Position numbers and translations under genes: made by a program | Source of the DNA: an uncultured Aeromonadales bacterium | GTDB lineage: Bacteria; Pseudomonadota; Gammaproteobacteria; Enterobacterales; Succinivibrionaceae | Assembly: GCA_902796095.1 (NCBI GenBank) | Contig: CADBNP010000186.1 | Location: 1-25,064 of the forward strand | Length of the DNA stretch: 25,064 nt | Direction of reading: 5' to 3' | The notes under the pieces: model-generated | Databases searched by the model: none | Seen by the model: only the letters and a program-made list of their open reading frames with translations | Told to the model about the DNA's origin: nothing | Part shown: positions 15,687-23,514 of the stretch, piece after piece | Position numbering within the stretch: position 1 is the stretch's first letter | Layout of the letters: the number at the start of each line of letters is the position of its first letter

Positions 15687-16823
15687 TCATGATTGTTGTT
15701 TTTGCTCAGTTCCTTCTATTTCATCAGCTGTTGTTTTATCTCGCTTTTTCTGATTATTACCGTTCGACTGATCGGAATTGTCATCAGCTTTTTTACTGTT
15801 ATCTGATACCTTGTCCGAGTTATCTGCCGCCGGCTCCGTCTGGGATTTATTTCCTGAATCTGCGGTATTGTTCGAATTGTCTGCCGCCTGCTGCGTCTGG
15901 AATTTACTTCTTGAATCATCAGTCTTGTTCGAATTTTCCGTCGCAGGATCCTTTTGAGATTTATTCAACGCATTAGAAGCCTCTTTTTCCCCTTTTGCGT
16001 TATTGTTATCTGCAGGAACACCATTGTTCTGTGTTGAAGTCTGACTGCTTTCAGTACTTTCTATATACTGGCTTGGACTGTCAGGAGCATAGGAAGGCTG
16101 GATCTGATATATATTGCCGTCTTTTACAACTCCGTCGAGTTTGTCATCCAACTCTTTCTGCTTATCAGCGTCAACAAAATCAGTAAACTTCTCTCCATCT
16201 TTCAGATTTTTCATCTGGTTTTGTCCAAGAAAAATGCGCATTTTCAATGGAGCAACGGTGTACTGATCATCTTTAAATATAATTCCATCTCTGTTGTAGA
16301 ATAAAGGTATTTTTACTGACAGGATGTTTTCTGTGCTGACAGATGAATTATATCCAGCTATAAGAACCACGTGTTTTACATCTTTCTCCCTGTCAAATTT
16401 GAAGACATTGTGCAGTTTGGGCTTTACAAAAAAGCGTATGGAACTTGTAACCGTTGTATCGAACGGCTCGCAGTTAAGAAGTTCATTCAAAGCTCTGTGG
16501 TTGCTGTCGGTAATTTCGTTGATTTTTGCGTCAATTGCAGCCAGATCAGAAAGCTGATACAAACACAGCATGAGGTTGTGGGATCGATCTTCGTAGACGT
16601 TGAGGTATGATGTGCTGTACATTTCAAAAATGATAGCATTTCTTCCCCAGGAGTATGTTACGCTGTCGGGAGATGAAGCAGGTGGAGGAGGGTAATCATC
16701 CGGGAGCTGTACGGATTTTTCTTCATCCTGCGTTTTGGGCATTTCCTTGTCGCTGGAACTGCATCCATTCAGGCACAGCAATGTCATGCTGACAGCAAGT
16801 ATTCTGATTAACAAAGGTTTCAT
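15687..16823 (-). CDS. tssJ: TssJ-like T6SS outer-membrane lipoprotein with long disordered tail
   Basis: This 378-residue protein has a lipoprotein signal (membrane stretch then LNGC, Cys21). After a Pro-rich linker, residues about 60-200 fit the TssJ pattern: IIFEMYSTSYLNVYEDRSHN, LMLCLYQLSDLAAID, a helix ending NELLNCEPFD, FFVKPKLHNVFKFDRE, and VVLIAGYNS. TssJ anchors TssM to the outer membrane, and no other TssJ candidate is in the window. TssJ is usually about 150-190 residues; here about 160 extra residues (about 220-378) follow, rich in Asn, Asp, Ser, Lys and Gln, with three 19-residue repeats. The ATG at 16823 has a GGAG site. It is convergent to the T6SS operon and 105 bp after the RNase gene, with its own promoter candidate. 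The fold match is by pattern only, so TssJ is likely but unproven. Confidence 0.62.
   Translation of the reverse strand: MKPLLIRILAVSMTLLCLNGCSSSDKEMPKTQDEEKSVQLPDDYPPPPASSPDSVTYSWGRNAIIFEMYSTSYLNVYEDRSHNLMLCLYQLSDLAAIDAKINEITDSNHRALNELLNCEPFDTTVTSSIRFFVKPKLHNVFKFDREKDVKHVVLIAGYNSSVSTENILSVKIPLFYNRDGIIFKDDQYTVAPLKMRIFLGQNQMKNLKDGEKFTDFVDADKQKELDDKLDGVVKDGNIYQIQPSYAPDSPSQYIESTESSQTSTQNNGVPADNNNAKGEKEASNALNKSQKDPATENSNKTDDSRSKFQTQQAADNSNNTADSGNKSQTEPAADNSDKVSDNSKKADDNSDQSNGNNQKKRDKTTADEIEGTEQKQQS
15777..15947 (-). repeat. Three in-frame 57-bp repeats in the tssJ-like tail
   Basis: Residues 293-349 of the lipoprotein fall into three consecutive 19-residue units beginning PATENSNKT, QAADNSNNT and PAADNSDKV. 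At the DNA level the 57-bp period is clear: TCTGCCGCC...TTCGAATT blocks start at 15823 and 15880 on the + strand, and a diverged third block starts at 15937. In-frame length and similarity suggest tandem duplication within a coding region, so copy number may vary between strains. Confidence 0.8.
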
Positions 16824-16879
16824 ATCAGCTCCGATCAGCCTGTTCCCAGTTTAATTTCTTCCTCTTCCTTATCTGTGAT

Positions 16880-16908
16880 ATTTTATCAGTTTTAAACAGG
16901 TCTGAAAA
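16880..16908 (-). promoter_or_regulatory. Candidate sigma-70 promoter of the tssJ-like gene
   Basis: On the - strand, TTTTCA (16903-16908) and TAAAAT (16880-16885) are separated by exactly 17 bases and resemble the -35 (4 of 6) and -10 (5 of 6) boxes. They lie about 57 bp before the ATG at 16823, in the gap after the RNase gene, and would give the lipoprotein its own transcript. Confidence 0.4.
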
Positions 16909-16928
16909 AGGAGGAAACTGACAAACTG

Positions 16929-18560
16929 TCATGCAGGTACGAATCTGATTTTTCCTTCATTGATGTCAACAGCTGCCAGTTTGACTGCCAGTCTCTGACC
17001 GCAGTAGAATCGTGTCGAGGTATTCTGTCCGACGAGACTGTTGTTCGCTGAATTGAGACTGAATCGTTCAGTTCCGAGAGTTCCCACGTAGATAAATCCT
17101 TCTATTTCTCTGTCATCAGTCATTATGAACAGTCCGAAGGATTTAACATTAGTGACAGTGGCATTGTAAATCTGACCGATTTTATCCTGCATATAGGTGC
17201 TGATAAGCCATTTTTCACTTTCTCTGACTGCTTCCTTTGATGATATTTCTGTTTCTGTACAGTGATTTGCTATGGAGGCCAGCTCATTTTTGCTGTACAG
17301 ATGGGCGCCAGTGATGTGAATGTCATTCTTTACGACAGGTTGCGGGATCTTTTGTGGTTTATGTGATTTGAATATGCTGAAGAAACTGAATACAGACCCT
17401 TTTTCCTGTGCAGGCGCAGGACTTTCGGTTTGGGACTGATTGTTTTTCAAATCCTCGGCTATACATATCTTTATGATCCGGTGAGTTACAAGATCAGCAT
17501 ATCTTCTGATAGGGGATGTGAAGTGGACATAGGAATGCAGTGCAAGAGCGTAGTGACCTTCGTTTTCAGTTGAGTATACAGCTTTTTCCTGCAGTCTTGC
17601 CAGGATTGAGTGAAGACCGGCGGCATTACTTTGTCTGGATGTTGATTTGATGTAGTTGTTAATGTCCGTCGTTGTCGGATTATATCCTCCGCTCAGAGAT
17701 ATTTCCTCTGAAGCCGTTAAGTTTCTGAACTGTCTGATTTTGTCCTCTTGGGGAACTGACTGAATTCGGAAGATTGCATTTTTTCTGTGTGTCAGGATAA
17801 ATTCTGCAGCAGAGATATTGGCGGCTATCATGCATTCTTCAATCAGTTTATGAGCATCATCCTGCTTCTGTAAAACTACATCGCTGGCACCTGTCTGAGT
17901 CTGGTTCAGTACGAATCTGTATTCTCTGCTGATCCCCTCCATTGTATTGCGTCTGATGCGGGCTTTGACTAAGGCGTCGAAAAGATTCGAAAGATTATCG
18001 ATATTTTTCAGTACCTGCGGATCGCTGCTGGATCCCGCACCGTTTATGAGTTCAGTTGCGGCGTTATAAGTAAGACGGGCATGTGATTTGATGACGGCAT
18101 GATAAAAACTGAAGTTGATAATTTTGCCGTTGCAGTCAATGTCCATTTCGCAGACAATACATCTGCGTTTATGATCCGGTTTGAGTGAACAGATATCATT
18201 GGACAGAATTTCAGGAAGCATTGGAATAACAGAACAGCAGAAGTATGTGGAATTCCCTCTTCTTGCAGCCTCCCTGTCAATAGCAGATCCAGGCAGTACA
18301 TAGCTGGCCACATCGGCGATAGCGACATAGAGTTTCCACTGATTATGATCAGATGTGCAGAATACTGCATCATCAAAATCCCGGGCAGTTTCATCGTCGA
18401 TAGTTATAAATGCAAGTGAACTGAGATCTCTATACTGTTTTTTGCAGAATTCTGTGTTTTCAGAAAGTTTTAGACTTTCTGCCGTAACATCGTTTGGCCA
18501 GCGTGAAGGTAACTGTTTCTGAGAGGTTATTCTTTCAATGATCTGACTGATTGTGTTCAT
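16929..18560 (-). CDS. RNase R-like RNB-family 3'-5' exoribonuclease lacking cold-shock domains
   Basis: This 543-residue protein degrades RNA from the 3' end if it acts like its family. The RNB catalytic domain begins at FITIDDETARDFDDAV (51-66), with the metal-binding Asp pattern intact (D55, D61, D63, D64), and includes FTSPIRRYADLVTHR at 347-361. A C-terminal S1 domain lies at about 463-541 (YNATVTNVKSFGLFI). The order and the segment IANHCTETEISSKEA match RNase R more than RNase II. The protein starts about where the RNB domain of RNase R begins: the two N-terminal cold-shock domains (some 200 residues) and the basic tail are absent. A non-conserved insert of about 50 residues (370-420, with FSFFSIFKSHK) follows the TSPIRRY motif. 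The ATG has a GGGAGAG site, so the short form is a genuine start rather than a broken gene. Confidence 0.88.
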   Translation of the reverse strand: MNTISQIIERITSQKQLPSRWPNDVTAESLKLSENTEFCKKQYRDLSSLAFITIDDETARDFDDAVFCTSDHNQWKLYVAIADVASYVLPGSAIDREAARRGNSTYFCCSVIPMLPEILSNDICSLKPDHKRRCIVCEMDIDCNGKIINFSFYHAVIKSHARLTYNAATELINGAGSSSDPQVLKNIDNLSNLFDALVKARIRRNTMEGISREYRFVLNQTQTGASDVVLQKQDDAHKLIEECMIAANISAAEFILTHRKNAIFRIQSVPQEDKIRQFRNLTASEEISLSGGYNPTTTDINNYIKSTSRQSNAAGLHSILARLQEKAVYSTENEGHYALALHSYVHFTSPIRRYADLVTHRIIKICIAEDLKNNQSQTESPAPAQEKGSVFSFFSIFKSHKPQKIPQPVVKNDIHITGAHLYSKNELASIANHCTETEISSKEAVRESEKWLISTYMQDKIGQIYNATVTNVKSFGLFIMTDDREIEGFIYVGTLGTERFSLNSANNSLVGQNTSTRFYCGQRLAVKLAAVDINEGKIRFVPA

Positions 18561-18620
18561 ATTTTTTCTCTCCCTGTTTGGTGATGCGTGATCCGAAATA
18601 CCTGAATTTAATTTTCAATA

Positions 18621-18629
18621 ATTATGCCA
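18621..18629 (-). promoter_or_regulatory. Candidate extended -10 promoter of the RNase gene
   Basis: On the - strand TGGCATAAT (18629 to 18621) is a TGn-extended -10 box with five of six matches to TATAAT, about 60 bp before the RNase start at 18560. No good -35 box is visible at the right distance, which extended -10 promoters can tolerate. The surrounding 18561-18787 stretch is AT-rich and holds no convincing gene. Confidence 0.35.
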
Positions 18630-18787
18630 GTTTATAAATATCATGCAGGAGCCGACATATCGGATAACGTAAGAACCGAAAAATTATGCATGATTATTAG
18701 GTTTGTAATAAATAATTATGGTTTTTGCTGAGATTGAAAAGTGGAGTATGTGCATGGAGAAGAGTTACTCTTTTGGGCTGTAATGAT

Positions 18788-18815
18788 AAAAAAAGCCACC
18801 TGAATCAGGCGGCTT
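18788..18815 (-). terminator. Intrinsic terminator of the efflux operon
   Basis: Read on the - strand, GCCGCCTG pairs with CAGGTGGC around an ATT loop (18795-18813, one G-U pair), with two more A-T pairs outside, directly followed by a run of seven T (18794 to 18788). It starts 26 bp after the stop of the outer-membrane channel gene and is a textbook Rho-independent terminator. It also insulates the RNase gene on the same strand from read-through. Confidence 0.88.
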
Positions 18816-18840
18816 ACGAGAATTCTTTGCTGTTGCTAAA

Positions 18841-20235
18841 TCATCTGTCTAGCTGCTGGTTTACGATTTCCTCGTAGGATTCGTCCCAGCCTCCGCCTAT
18901 GGCCTTGTACAGATTGATTTGCGTCTGCAACTGCTGCAGTTTGGTGTTTACCAGAGCCTGGCGTGCTGAAACATACTGTCTCTGTGCATCAAGTCTTGTA
19001 AGGTAGCTGTCAACGCCGAGATTGTATCTCTGATCAGCCATCTCAAAGTACTTCTTAGTTGCCTTGTACAGATCCTGCTGACTTTTCAGTTGTTTGGTCA
19101 GACTGTCGAATGATTTGACTGCATCTGAAACTTCCTTGAAGGCCGTCTGAATGGTCTTCTCATAGTTGACTATTGCCTTTTCCTTCCGGATATCAGCAAC
19201 CTTCATACCGCCGTATACAGCCAGATTAAACAGCGGCATTGTTACTGCAGGACCGATTGACCATGATTCTGTCTGGTGCTTGAACAGATCCCCGACTTTT
19301 GGAGCGCCCCAGCCGAATGCTGCGCTGAGACTCAGGCGGGGAAATATTGCAGCCTTTGCAACACCTACATTGTAATTTGCTGCTTTCAGCTGATGCTCGG
19401 CAGCCATTATGTCGGGACGCTGCTCAATCAGAGATGTATCTGCACCTACAGGAAGCGAGTTGACCTCGATGTTGGTAATTTTCTTCAGAGAATCGAAGGA
19501 AGGAAGCTCGGTACCAACCAGAATAAGCAGAGAATTGTAGTCCAGCTTTAGGACGCGCTCGTAGTTGGCAACACTTATTTCTGATGAAGCTACCGCGGTC
19601 TGAGACTGTGAAAGTTCAAGTTCAGATGCCTCACCGACGTCATACTTCTTTTTTGTCAGCTTGTAACTGTCAAGCTCTGTGGCCAGAGTTTCCTGTGAAA
19701 GAGCAAGAAGCTCCTTGTCAGCAACATAAGTATAGTATGCATTTGCTATGGATGCGATCAGTGAAATCTGTGCAGATTTACGGTTTTCATACACGGAAAA
19801 GAAACTTTCAAGAGCAGCATTATTCTGATTTCTTACATAGCCGAAAATATCAATTTCCCATGACAGATTGCCACCAACGGAATAAGTTGTGTTATAACCG
19901 CGCACTCCGTTGGAATTATAGGATCTTGTTACACCGGCAGATGCCCCAGCGCTAGGAAACAGATCTCCTCTTGATATGTCGTACTGTGCCTGATATTCGG
20001 CAACATTCAACGTGGCAAGTCTCAGATCTCTGTTATTTTGAAGACCAAGCTCAATCAGCTGCTGCAGTTCCGGATCTGTAAACTGTTCTCTCCATTGCAG
20101 CGGTTTGCCGGCAGTTTCATCTACTTCCCATTTAGCCGCAACAGGTATATCGGGACGCTGATAGTCAGGTGCCAGGGAGCATCCTGAAACAGTGAAGGCT
20201 ATAAGACTGCCAAGCAGGGTTTTATTAATTTTCAT
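18841..20235 (-). CDS. RND efflux outer-membrane lipoprotein channel (OprM/CmeC, TolC superfamily)
   Basis: This 464-residue protein is the outer-membrane duct of the tripartite pump. I place the start at 20235 rather than at upstream codons inside the pump gene, because it gives a proper lipoprotein signal: MKINKTLLGSLIAFTVSGC with Cys19. The mature N-terminus SLAPDYQRPDIPV and then LQWREQFTDPELQQLIELGL are characteristic of the OprM/NodT branch of outer-membrane factors. Two related halves of long helices follow, as usual in the family: one around LRLATLNVAEYQAQYD with SAGASAGVTRSYNS, and a second including EQRPDIMAAEHQLKAANYNVGVAKAAIFPRLSLSAAFG, the most recognisable stretch. The length is typical. 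It overlaps the 3' end of acrB by 11 bp, so the two are coupled. A fixed channel partner encoded with the pump is usual for Mex- and Cme-type systems. Confidence 0.93.
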   Translation of the reverse strand: MKINKTLLGSLIAFTVSGCSLAPDYQRPDIPVAAKWEVDETAGKPLQWREQFTDPELQQLIELGLQNNRDLRLATLNVAEYQAQYDISRGDLFPSAGASAGVTRSYNSNGVRGYNTTYSVGGNLSWEIDIFGYVRNQNNAALESFFSVYENRKSAQISLIASIANAYYTYVADKELLALSQETLATELDSYKLTKKKYDVGEASELELSQSQTAVASSEISVANYERVLKLDYNSLLILVGTELPSFDSLKKITNIEVNSLPVGADTSLIEQRPDIMAAEHQLKAANYNVGVAKAAIFPRLSLSAAFGWGAPKVGDLFKHQTESWSIGPAVTMPLFNLAVYGGMKVADIRKEKAIVNYEKTIQTAFKEVSDAVKSFDSLTKQLKSQQDLYKATKKYFEMADQRYNLGVDSYLTRLDAQRQYVSARQALVNTKLQQLQTQINLYKAIGGGWDESYEEIVNQQLDR

Positions 20236-23200
20236 CTGACTGCTCCTTAGCTTTTTCTTTGGCTCTGGCTTCCTCCTGAGCCTTTGCGGCAGCCTCCTGG
20301 GCTGCAAATTCTGCCATTTTCTGGAATTTTGGCTTGTACTTGGTACAGTATCTCATAACCAGAACAAAGAACACCGGTACAAAGAATACTGCCAGCACTG
20401 TAGCCGTGATCATACCGCCCAGCACGCAGACGCCGATTTCGTTCTGGCTGTTGGCACCGGCACCGGTTGAAACAGCTAGCGGCAGTACTCCAAGACAGAA
20501 TGCCATTGATGTCATTATGATAGGACGCAGACGGATTCTCGCAGCTTCCACCACGGAATCAGTTAATCTCTCTCCCCTATCATAGAGATCCTTTGCGAAT
20601 TCAACAATCAGAATGGCGTTTTTGGCTGAAAGACCGATTGTTGTCAGCAGACCAACCTGGAAGTACACGTCGTTGCTCAGTGTATGCAGGGCAGGGTAGA
20701 ATTCTGTTATGTAGCGTGACAGATATGCCACACCGACAGCACCGAACACACCGAGAGGAACCACCAGCATTACGGCGAAAGGTATTGACCATGACTCATA
20801 AAGAGCCGCCAGGGAAAGGAACACAATCAGCAGCGAAACTGCGTACAGGAACAGAGCCTGATCTCCGGCCTGTCTTTCCTGGAAGGAAACACCGTTCCAG
20901 GCGATATCAAATCCCGGAGGCAGCTGGCTGAGAATTTTGTAAGCCTCGTCCATGGCTTCACCGGTTGAGTGTCCCGGTGCCGCAGCTGCGTTAAGGTTTA
21001 CTGCAGCCATGGCATTGAATCGCTCAAGTCTAGGTGAGTCATAAATCCACTCTGTTGATGCAAAGGATTTGAACGGTACCATTTTTCCGCTGGAATTTTT
21101 TACGTACCACAGATCCAGATCCTTCTCAGTCATTCGATACTGCGAATCAGCCTGAACATAGACCTTCTTTACACGATCATTGTAGATAAAGTCGTCTACA
21201 TAGGTACTGCCCCATGCGGAAGACAGAGTCTGGTTCAGTTCGCTTATGCTGACACCCTGGGAAAGGGCCTTTTCATAGTCGATCTTGATCTTCAGCTGGG
21301 CAACGTCATCCAGACCGTTAGGTCTGGCCTGACTCATGACGGTGGATTTGCTTGCCAGACCAAGGAACGTGTTGCGAGCCTCAATAAGAGCGGCGTGTCC
21401 CTGTGCACGGTGATCCACAATGTAGAAATCGATACCCTGTGCTGTACCGAGTTCAGGTACTGCAGGAACGTTGAATGTAAATACATTCGCGTTGTCAATG
21501 CCGCCGTACAGAATTGGGAAAGCTCTGTTGATAATAGGATAAACAGTTTTGTCGTAGGTTGAACGCTCGGACCAGTTTTTCAGCTTTACGAAGCTCATGG
21601 CAACGTTCTGACCGGATCCGGCAAAGGAGAATCCAACTACGGACATTATTGATTCGATATTATCCTTTTCATTGTTGAGGAAGTAATTGTCAATTTGGTT
21701 TACAACCGCATCTGTTCTCTGAGTTGTGGCACCTGCCGGAAGCTGTGTCATAACAAAGAATACACCCTGATCCTCTTCCGGAAGAAAGGACTTTGGAATA
21801 TTCATGAAGCAGAATACCATGCCGCCGATGATTATCGCATAGTAAACAAGGAAGCGAGGAATCGCGTGAACTATGCCTTTAACACTGTTCTGATAGTTTT
21901 CTGACATCTTGTTGAAGACGATGTTGAACCATCTGAAAAACAGATCCAGCGGAGCTGTGATGAAAGAAAAGAGAGATTTCTTTTTCTCTTTTTCCTTTTC
22001 CTTCAGAATGCTTGCACAGAGTGCCGGTGTCAGCACAAGAGCAACAATTACAGAAAGAAGCATCGCAGAAACGATGGTGATGGAGAACTGACGGTATATA
22101 ACACCGGTTGAACCGCCAAAAAATGCCATTGGAACGAAAACAGCGGACAGAACCATGGCGATACCTATAAGAGCTCCGGTGATCTGTTCCATTGACTTGA
22201 TTGTAGCCATACGCGGATGCAGGTTTTCAGTGGTGATCAGTCGCTCAACGTTTTCAACCACCACAATGGCGTCATCCACCAGCAGACCTATGGCCAGAAC
22301 AAGTCCGAACATGGTCAGCGTATTAATGGAGAAACCGAGTGCCGCCATGATGGCAAAGGTACCAAGCAGTACTACCGGTACGGCAATTGTAGGAATAATT
22401 GTTGCTCTGATATTCTGCAGGAAGAGATACATAACCAGGAATACCAGGCCGATGGCTTCTATCAGAGTTTCCTTTACAGAATCGATAGACACTTCAATAA
22501 ACGGTGTTGTATCAAAAGGAATTACTGTGTGAATGCCCTGCGGATAGAATTTTTCGAGTTCTCTGAGTTTTTCGTTAACAAGTTCGGCTGTGCGCAGAGC
22601 GTTGGCTCCGGTTGCCAGCTTGATGGCGAGACCGGATGTGGCCTGGCCGTTCATACGTCCGTAGGCGTTGTAGTTTTCCGCGCCAAGCTCGACTCTTGCG
22701 ACATCCTTAAGTCTGACTATCTTTCCGTCCTCGGATACTTTCAGAATTATGTTCTGGAATTCCTCGGGATATGTAAGACGAGTCTGACCTACGATGGTGT
22801 AGGAGTATGACTGACCTTCTACAGCCGGAGCACCGCCAAGAGAACCATATGCAATCTGTGCGTTCTGTGCCTTGATGGCCGAAATCAGTTCGCTGGCTGA
22901 AATGGCATACTTGCTGAGTCTTAAAGGATCAATCCAGATGCGCATTGAGTACTCGGCACCGAATACCTGAACTTCACCGACGCCCTCAATACGGCTTATC
23001 GGTTCCTTGAAGTTTGTGGTTAAATAATCTGACAGATCGTTGGCATTAACCTTCGGATCGTCCGAAATCAGACCTACAACCATAAGGAAGGAACTTGTTG
23101 ATTTTCTTACGGAAATACCCTGCTGCTGAACGATCTGGGGCAGCGAGGTAAGAGCCTGCTGCAGTTTGTTCTGAACCTGAACCTGTGCGATATCCGGATC

Positions 23201-23497
23201 GGTACCTTTTTCGAAGGTTACGTTAATGGATGTCTGACCGTAACTGTCGGATGTTGAACTCATGTAGAGATAACCGTCCAGACCGGTGAGATTCTGTTCT
23301 ATAACCTTGGTTACCGTATTTACAACAGTATTGGAGGAAGCTCCGGGGTATACAGCTGAAATACTTACCTGCGGCGGAGCTATCTGCGGGTATTGTGCTA
23401 CCGGCAGATTTATAAGTGACAGTGTGCCCAGCAGCATGAGTATAATTGCTATAACCCATGCGAATATCGGGCGATCAATAAAAAATTTAGATAACAT
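20225..23497 (-). CDS. acrB: RND multidrug efflux pump, HAE1 family (AcrB/MexB type)
   Basis: This 1090-residue inner-membrane drug/proton antiporter is the engine of the tripartite pump. The N-terminus FFIDRPIFAWVIAIILMLLG, the porter-domain opening PVAQYPQIAPP, and LVDDAIVVVENVER with the proton-relay aspartates D408 and D409 are classic. The second relay lysine lies in LSAKNAILIVEFAK. Twelve membrane helices and two large periplasmic loops fit the pattern. It is some 40 residues longer than AcrB: a basic Lys/Glu-rich stretch (KEKEKEKKKS, near residue 500) sits in the central cytoplasmic loop, and the C-terminus ends in an Ala/Glu/Lys-rich, probably helical tail after RYCTKYKPKF. It starts 17 bp after acrA behind a GGGA site and overlaps the channel gene. 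Substrates cannot be read from sequence; the acrB symbol denotes type, not proven orthology. Confidence 0.96.
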   Translation of the reverse strand: MLSKFFIDRPIFAWVIAIILMLLGTLSLINLPVAQYPQIAPPQVSISAVYPGASSNTVVNTVTKVIEQNLTGLDGYLYMSSTSDSYGQTSINVTFEKGTDPDIAQVQVQNKLQQALTSLPQIVQQQGISVRKSTSSFLMVVGLISDDPKVNANDLSDYLTTNFKEPISRIEGVGEVQVFGAEYSMRIWIDPLRLSKYAISASELISAIKAQNAQIAYGSLGGAPAVEGQSYSYTIVGQTRLTYPEEFQNIILKVSEDGKIVRLKDVARVELGAENYNAYGRMNGQATSGLAIKLATGANALRTAELVNEKLRELEKFYPQGIHTVIPFDTTPFIEVSIDSVKETLIEAIGLVFLVMYLFLQNIRATIIPTIAVPVVLLGTFAIMAALGFSINTLTMFGLVLAIGLLVDDAIVVVENVERLITTENLHPRMATIKSMEQITGALIGIAMVLSAVFVPMAFFGGSTGVIYRQFSITIVSAMLLSVIVALVLTPALCASILKEKEKEKKKSLFSFITAPLDLFFRWFNIVFNKMSENYQNSVKGIVHAIPRFLVYYAIIIGGMVFCFMNIPKSFLPEEDQGVFFVMTQLPAGATTQRTDAVVNQIDNYFLNNEKDNIESIMSVVGFSFAGSGQNVAMSFVKLKNWSERSTYDKTVYPIINRAFPILYGGIDNANVFTFNVPAVPELGTAQGIDFYIVDHRAQGHAALIEARNTFLGLASKSTVMSQARPNGLDDVAQLKIKIDYEKALSQGVSISELNQTLSSAWGSTYVDDFIYNDRVKKVYVQADSQYRMTEKDLDLWYVKNSSGKMVPFKSFASTEWIYDSPRLERFNAMAAVNLNAAAAPGHSTGEAMDEAYKILSQLPPGFDIAWNGVSFQERQAGDQALFLYAVSLLIVFLSLAALYESWSIPFAVMLVVPLGVFGAVGVAYLSRYITEFYPALHTLSNDVYFQVGLLTTIGLSAKNAILIVEFAKDLYDRGERLTDSVVEAARIRLRPIIMTSMAFCLGVLPLAVSTGAGANSQNEIGVCVLGGMITATVLAVFFVPVFFVLVMRYCTKYKPKFQKMAEFAAQEAAAKAQEEARAKEKAKEQSDEN

Positions 23498-23514
23498 TTA
23501 TTTGTTCCCGTTTA

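Noticed and set aside
15777..15993. Repeats as a possible CRISPR array
   Set aside because: The units are contiguous without spacers, diverge from one another, and stay in frame within a coding region.
16929..18560. RNase gene as a 5'-truncated pseudogene
   Set aside because: A proper ribosome site (GGGAGAG) and a promoter candidate precede the start, catalytic residues are intact, and the upstream stretch has no remnant of cold-shock-domain coding.
18623..18735. 35-codon + strand frame in the gap between the RNase and the efflux operon
   Set aside because: No Shine-Dalgarno, no recognisable feature, and it overlaps the likely promoter region of the RNase gene.
20236..20307. Upstream extension of the outer-membrane channel (start at 20307)
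   Set aside because: The added 24 residues are Arg/Lys/Pro-rich, lie within the pump gene in another frame, and would hide the lipoprotein signal peptide that begins at 20235.
22217..22810. 197-residue open frame on the + strand
   Set aside because: Antisense to the conserved porter and membrane region of the RND pump; Cys/Asn/His-rich with no family resemblance.
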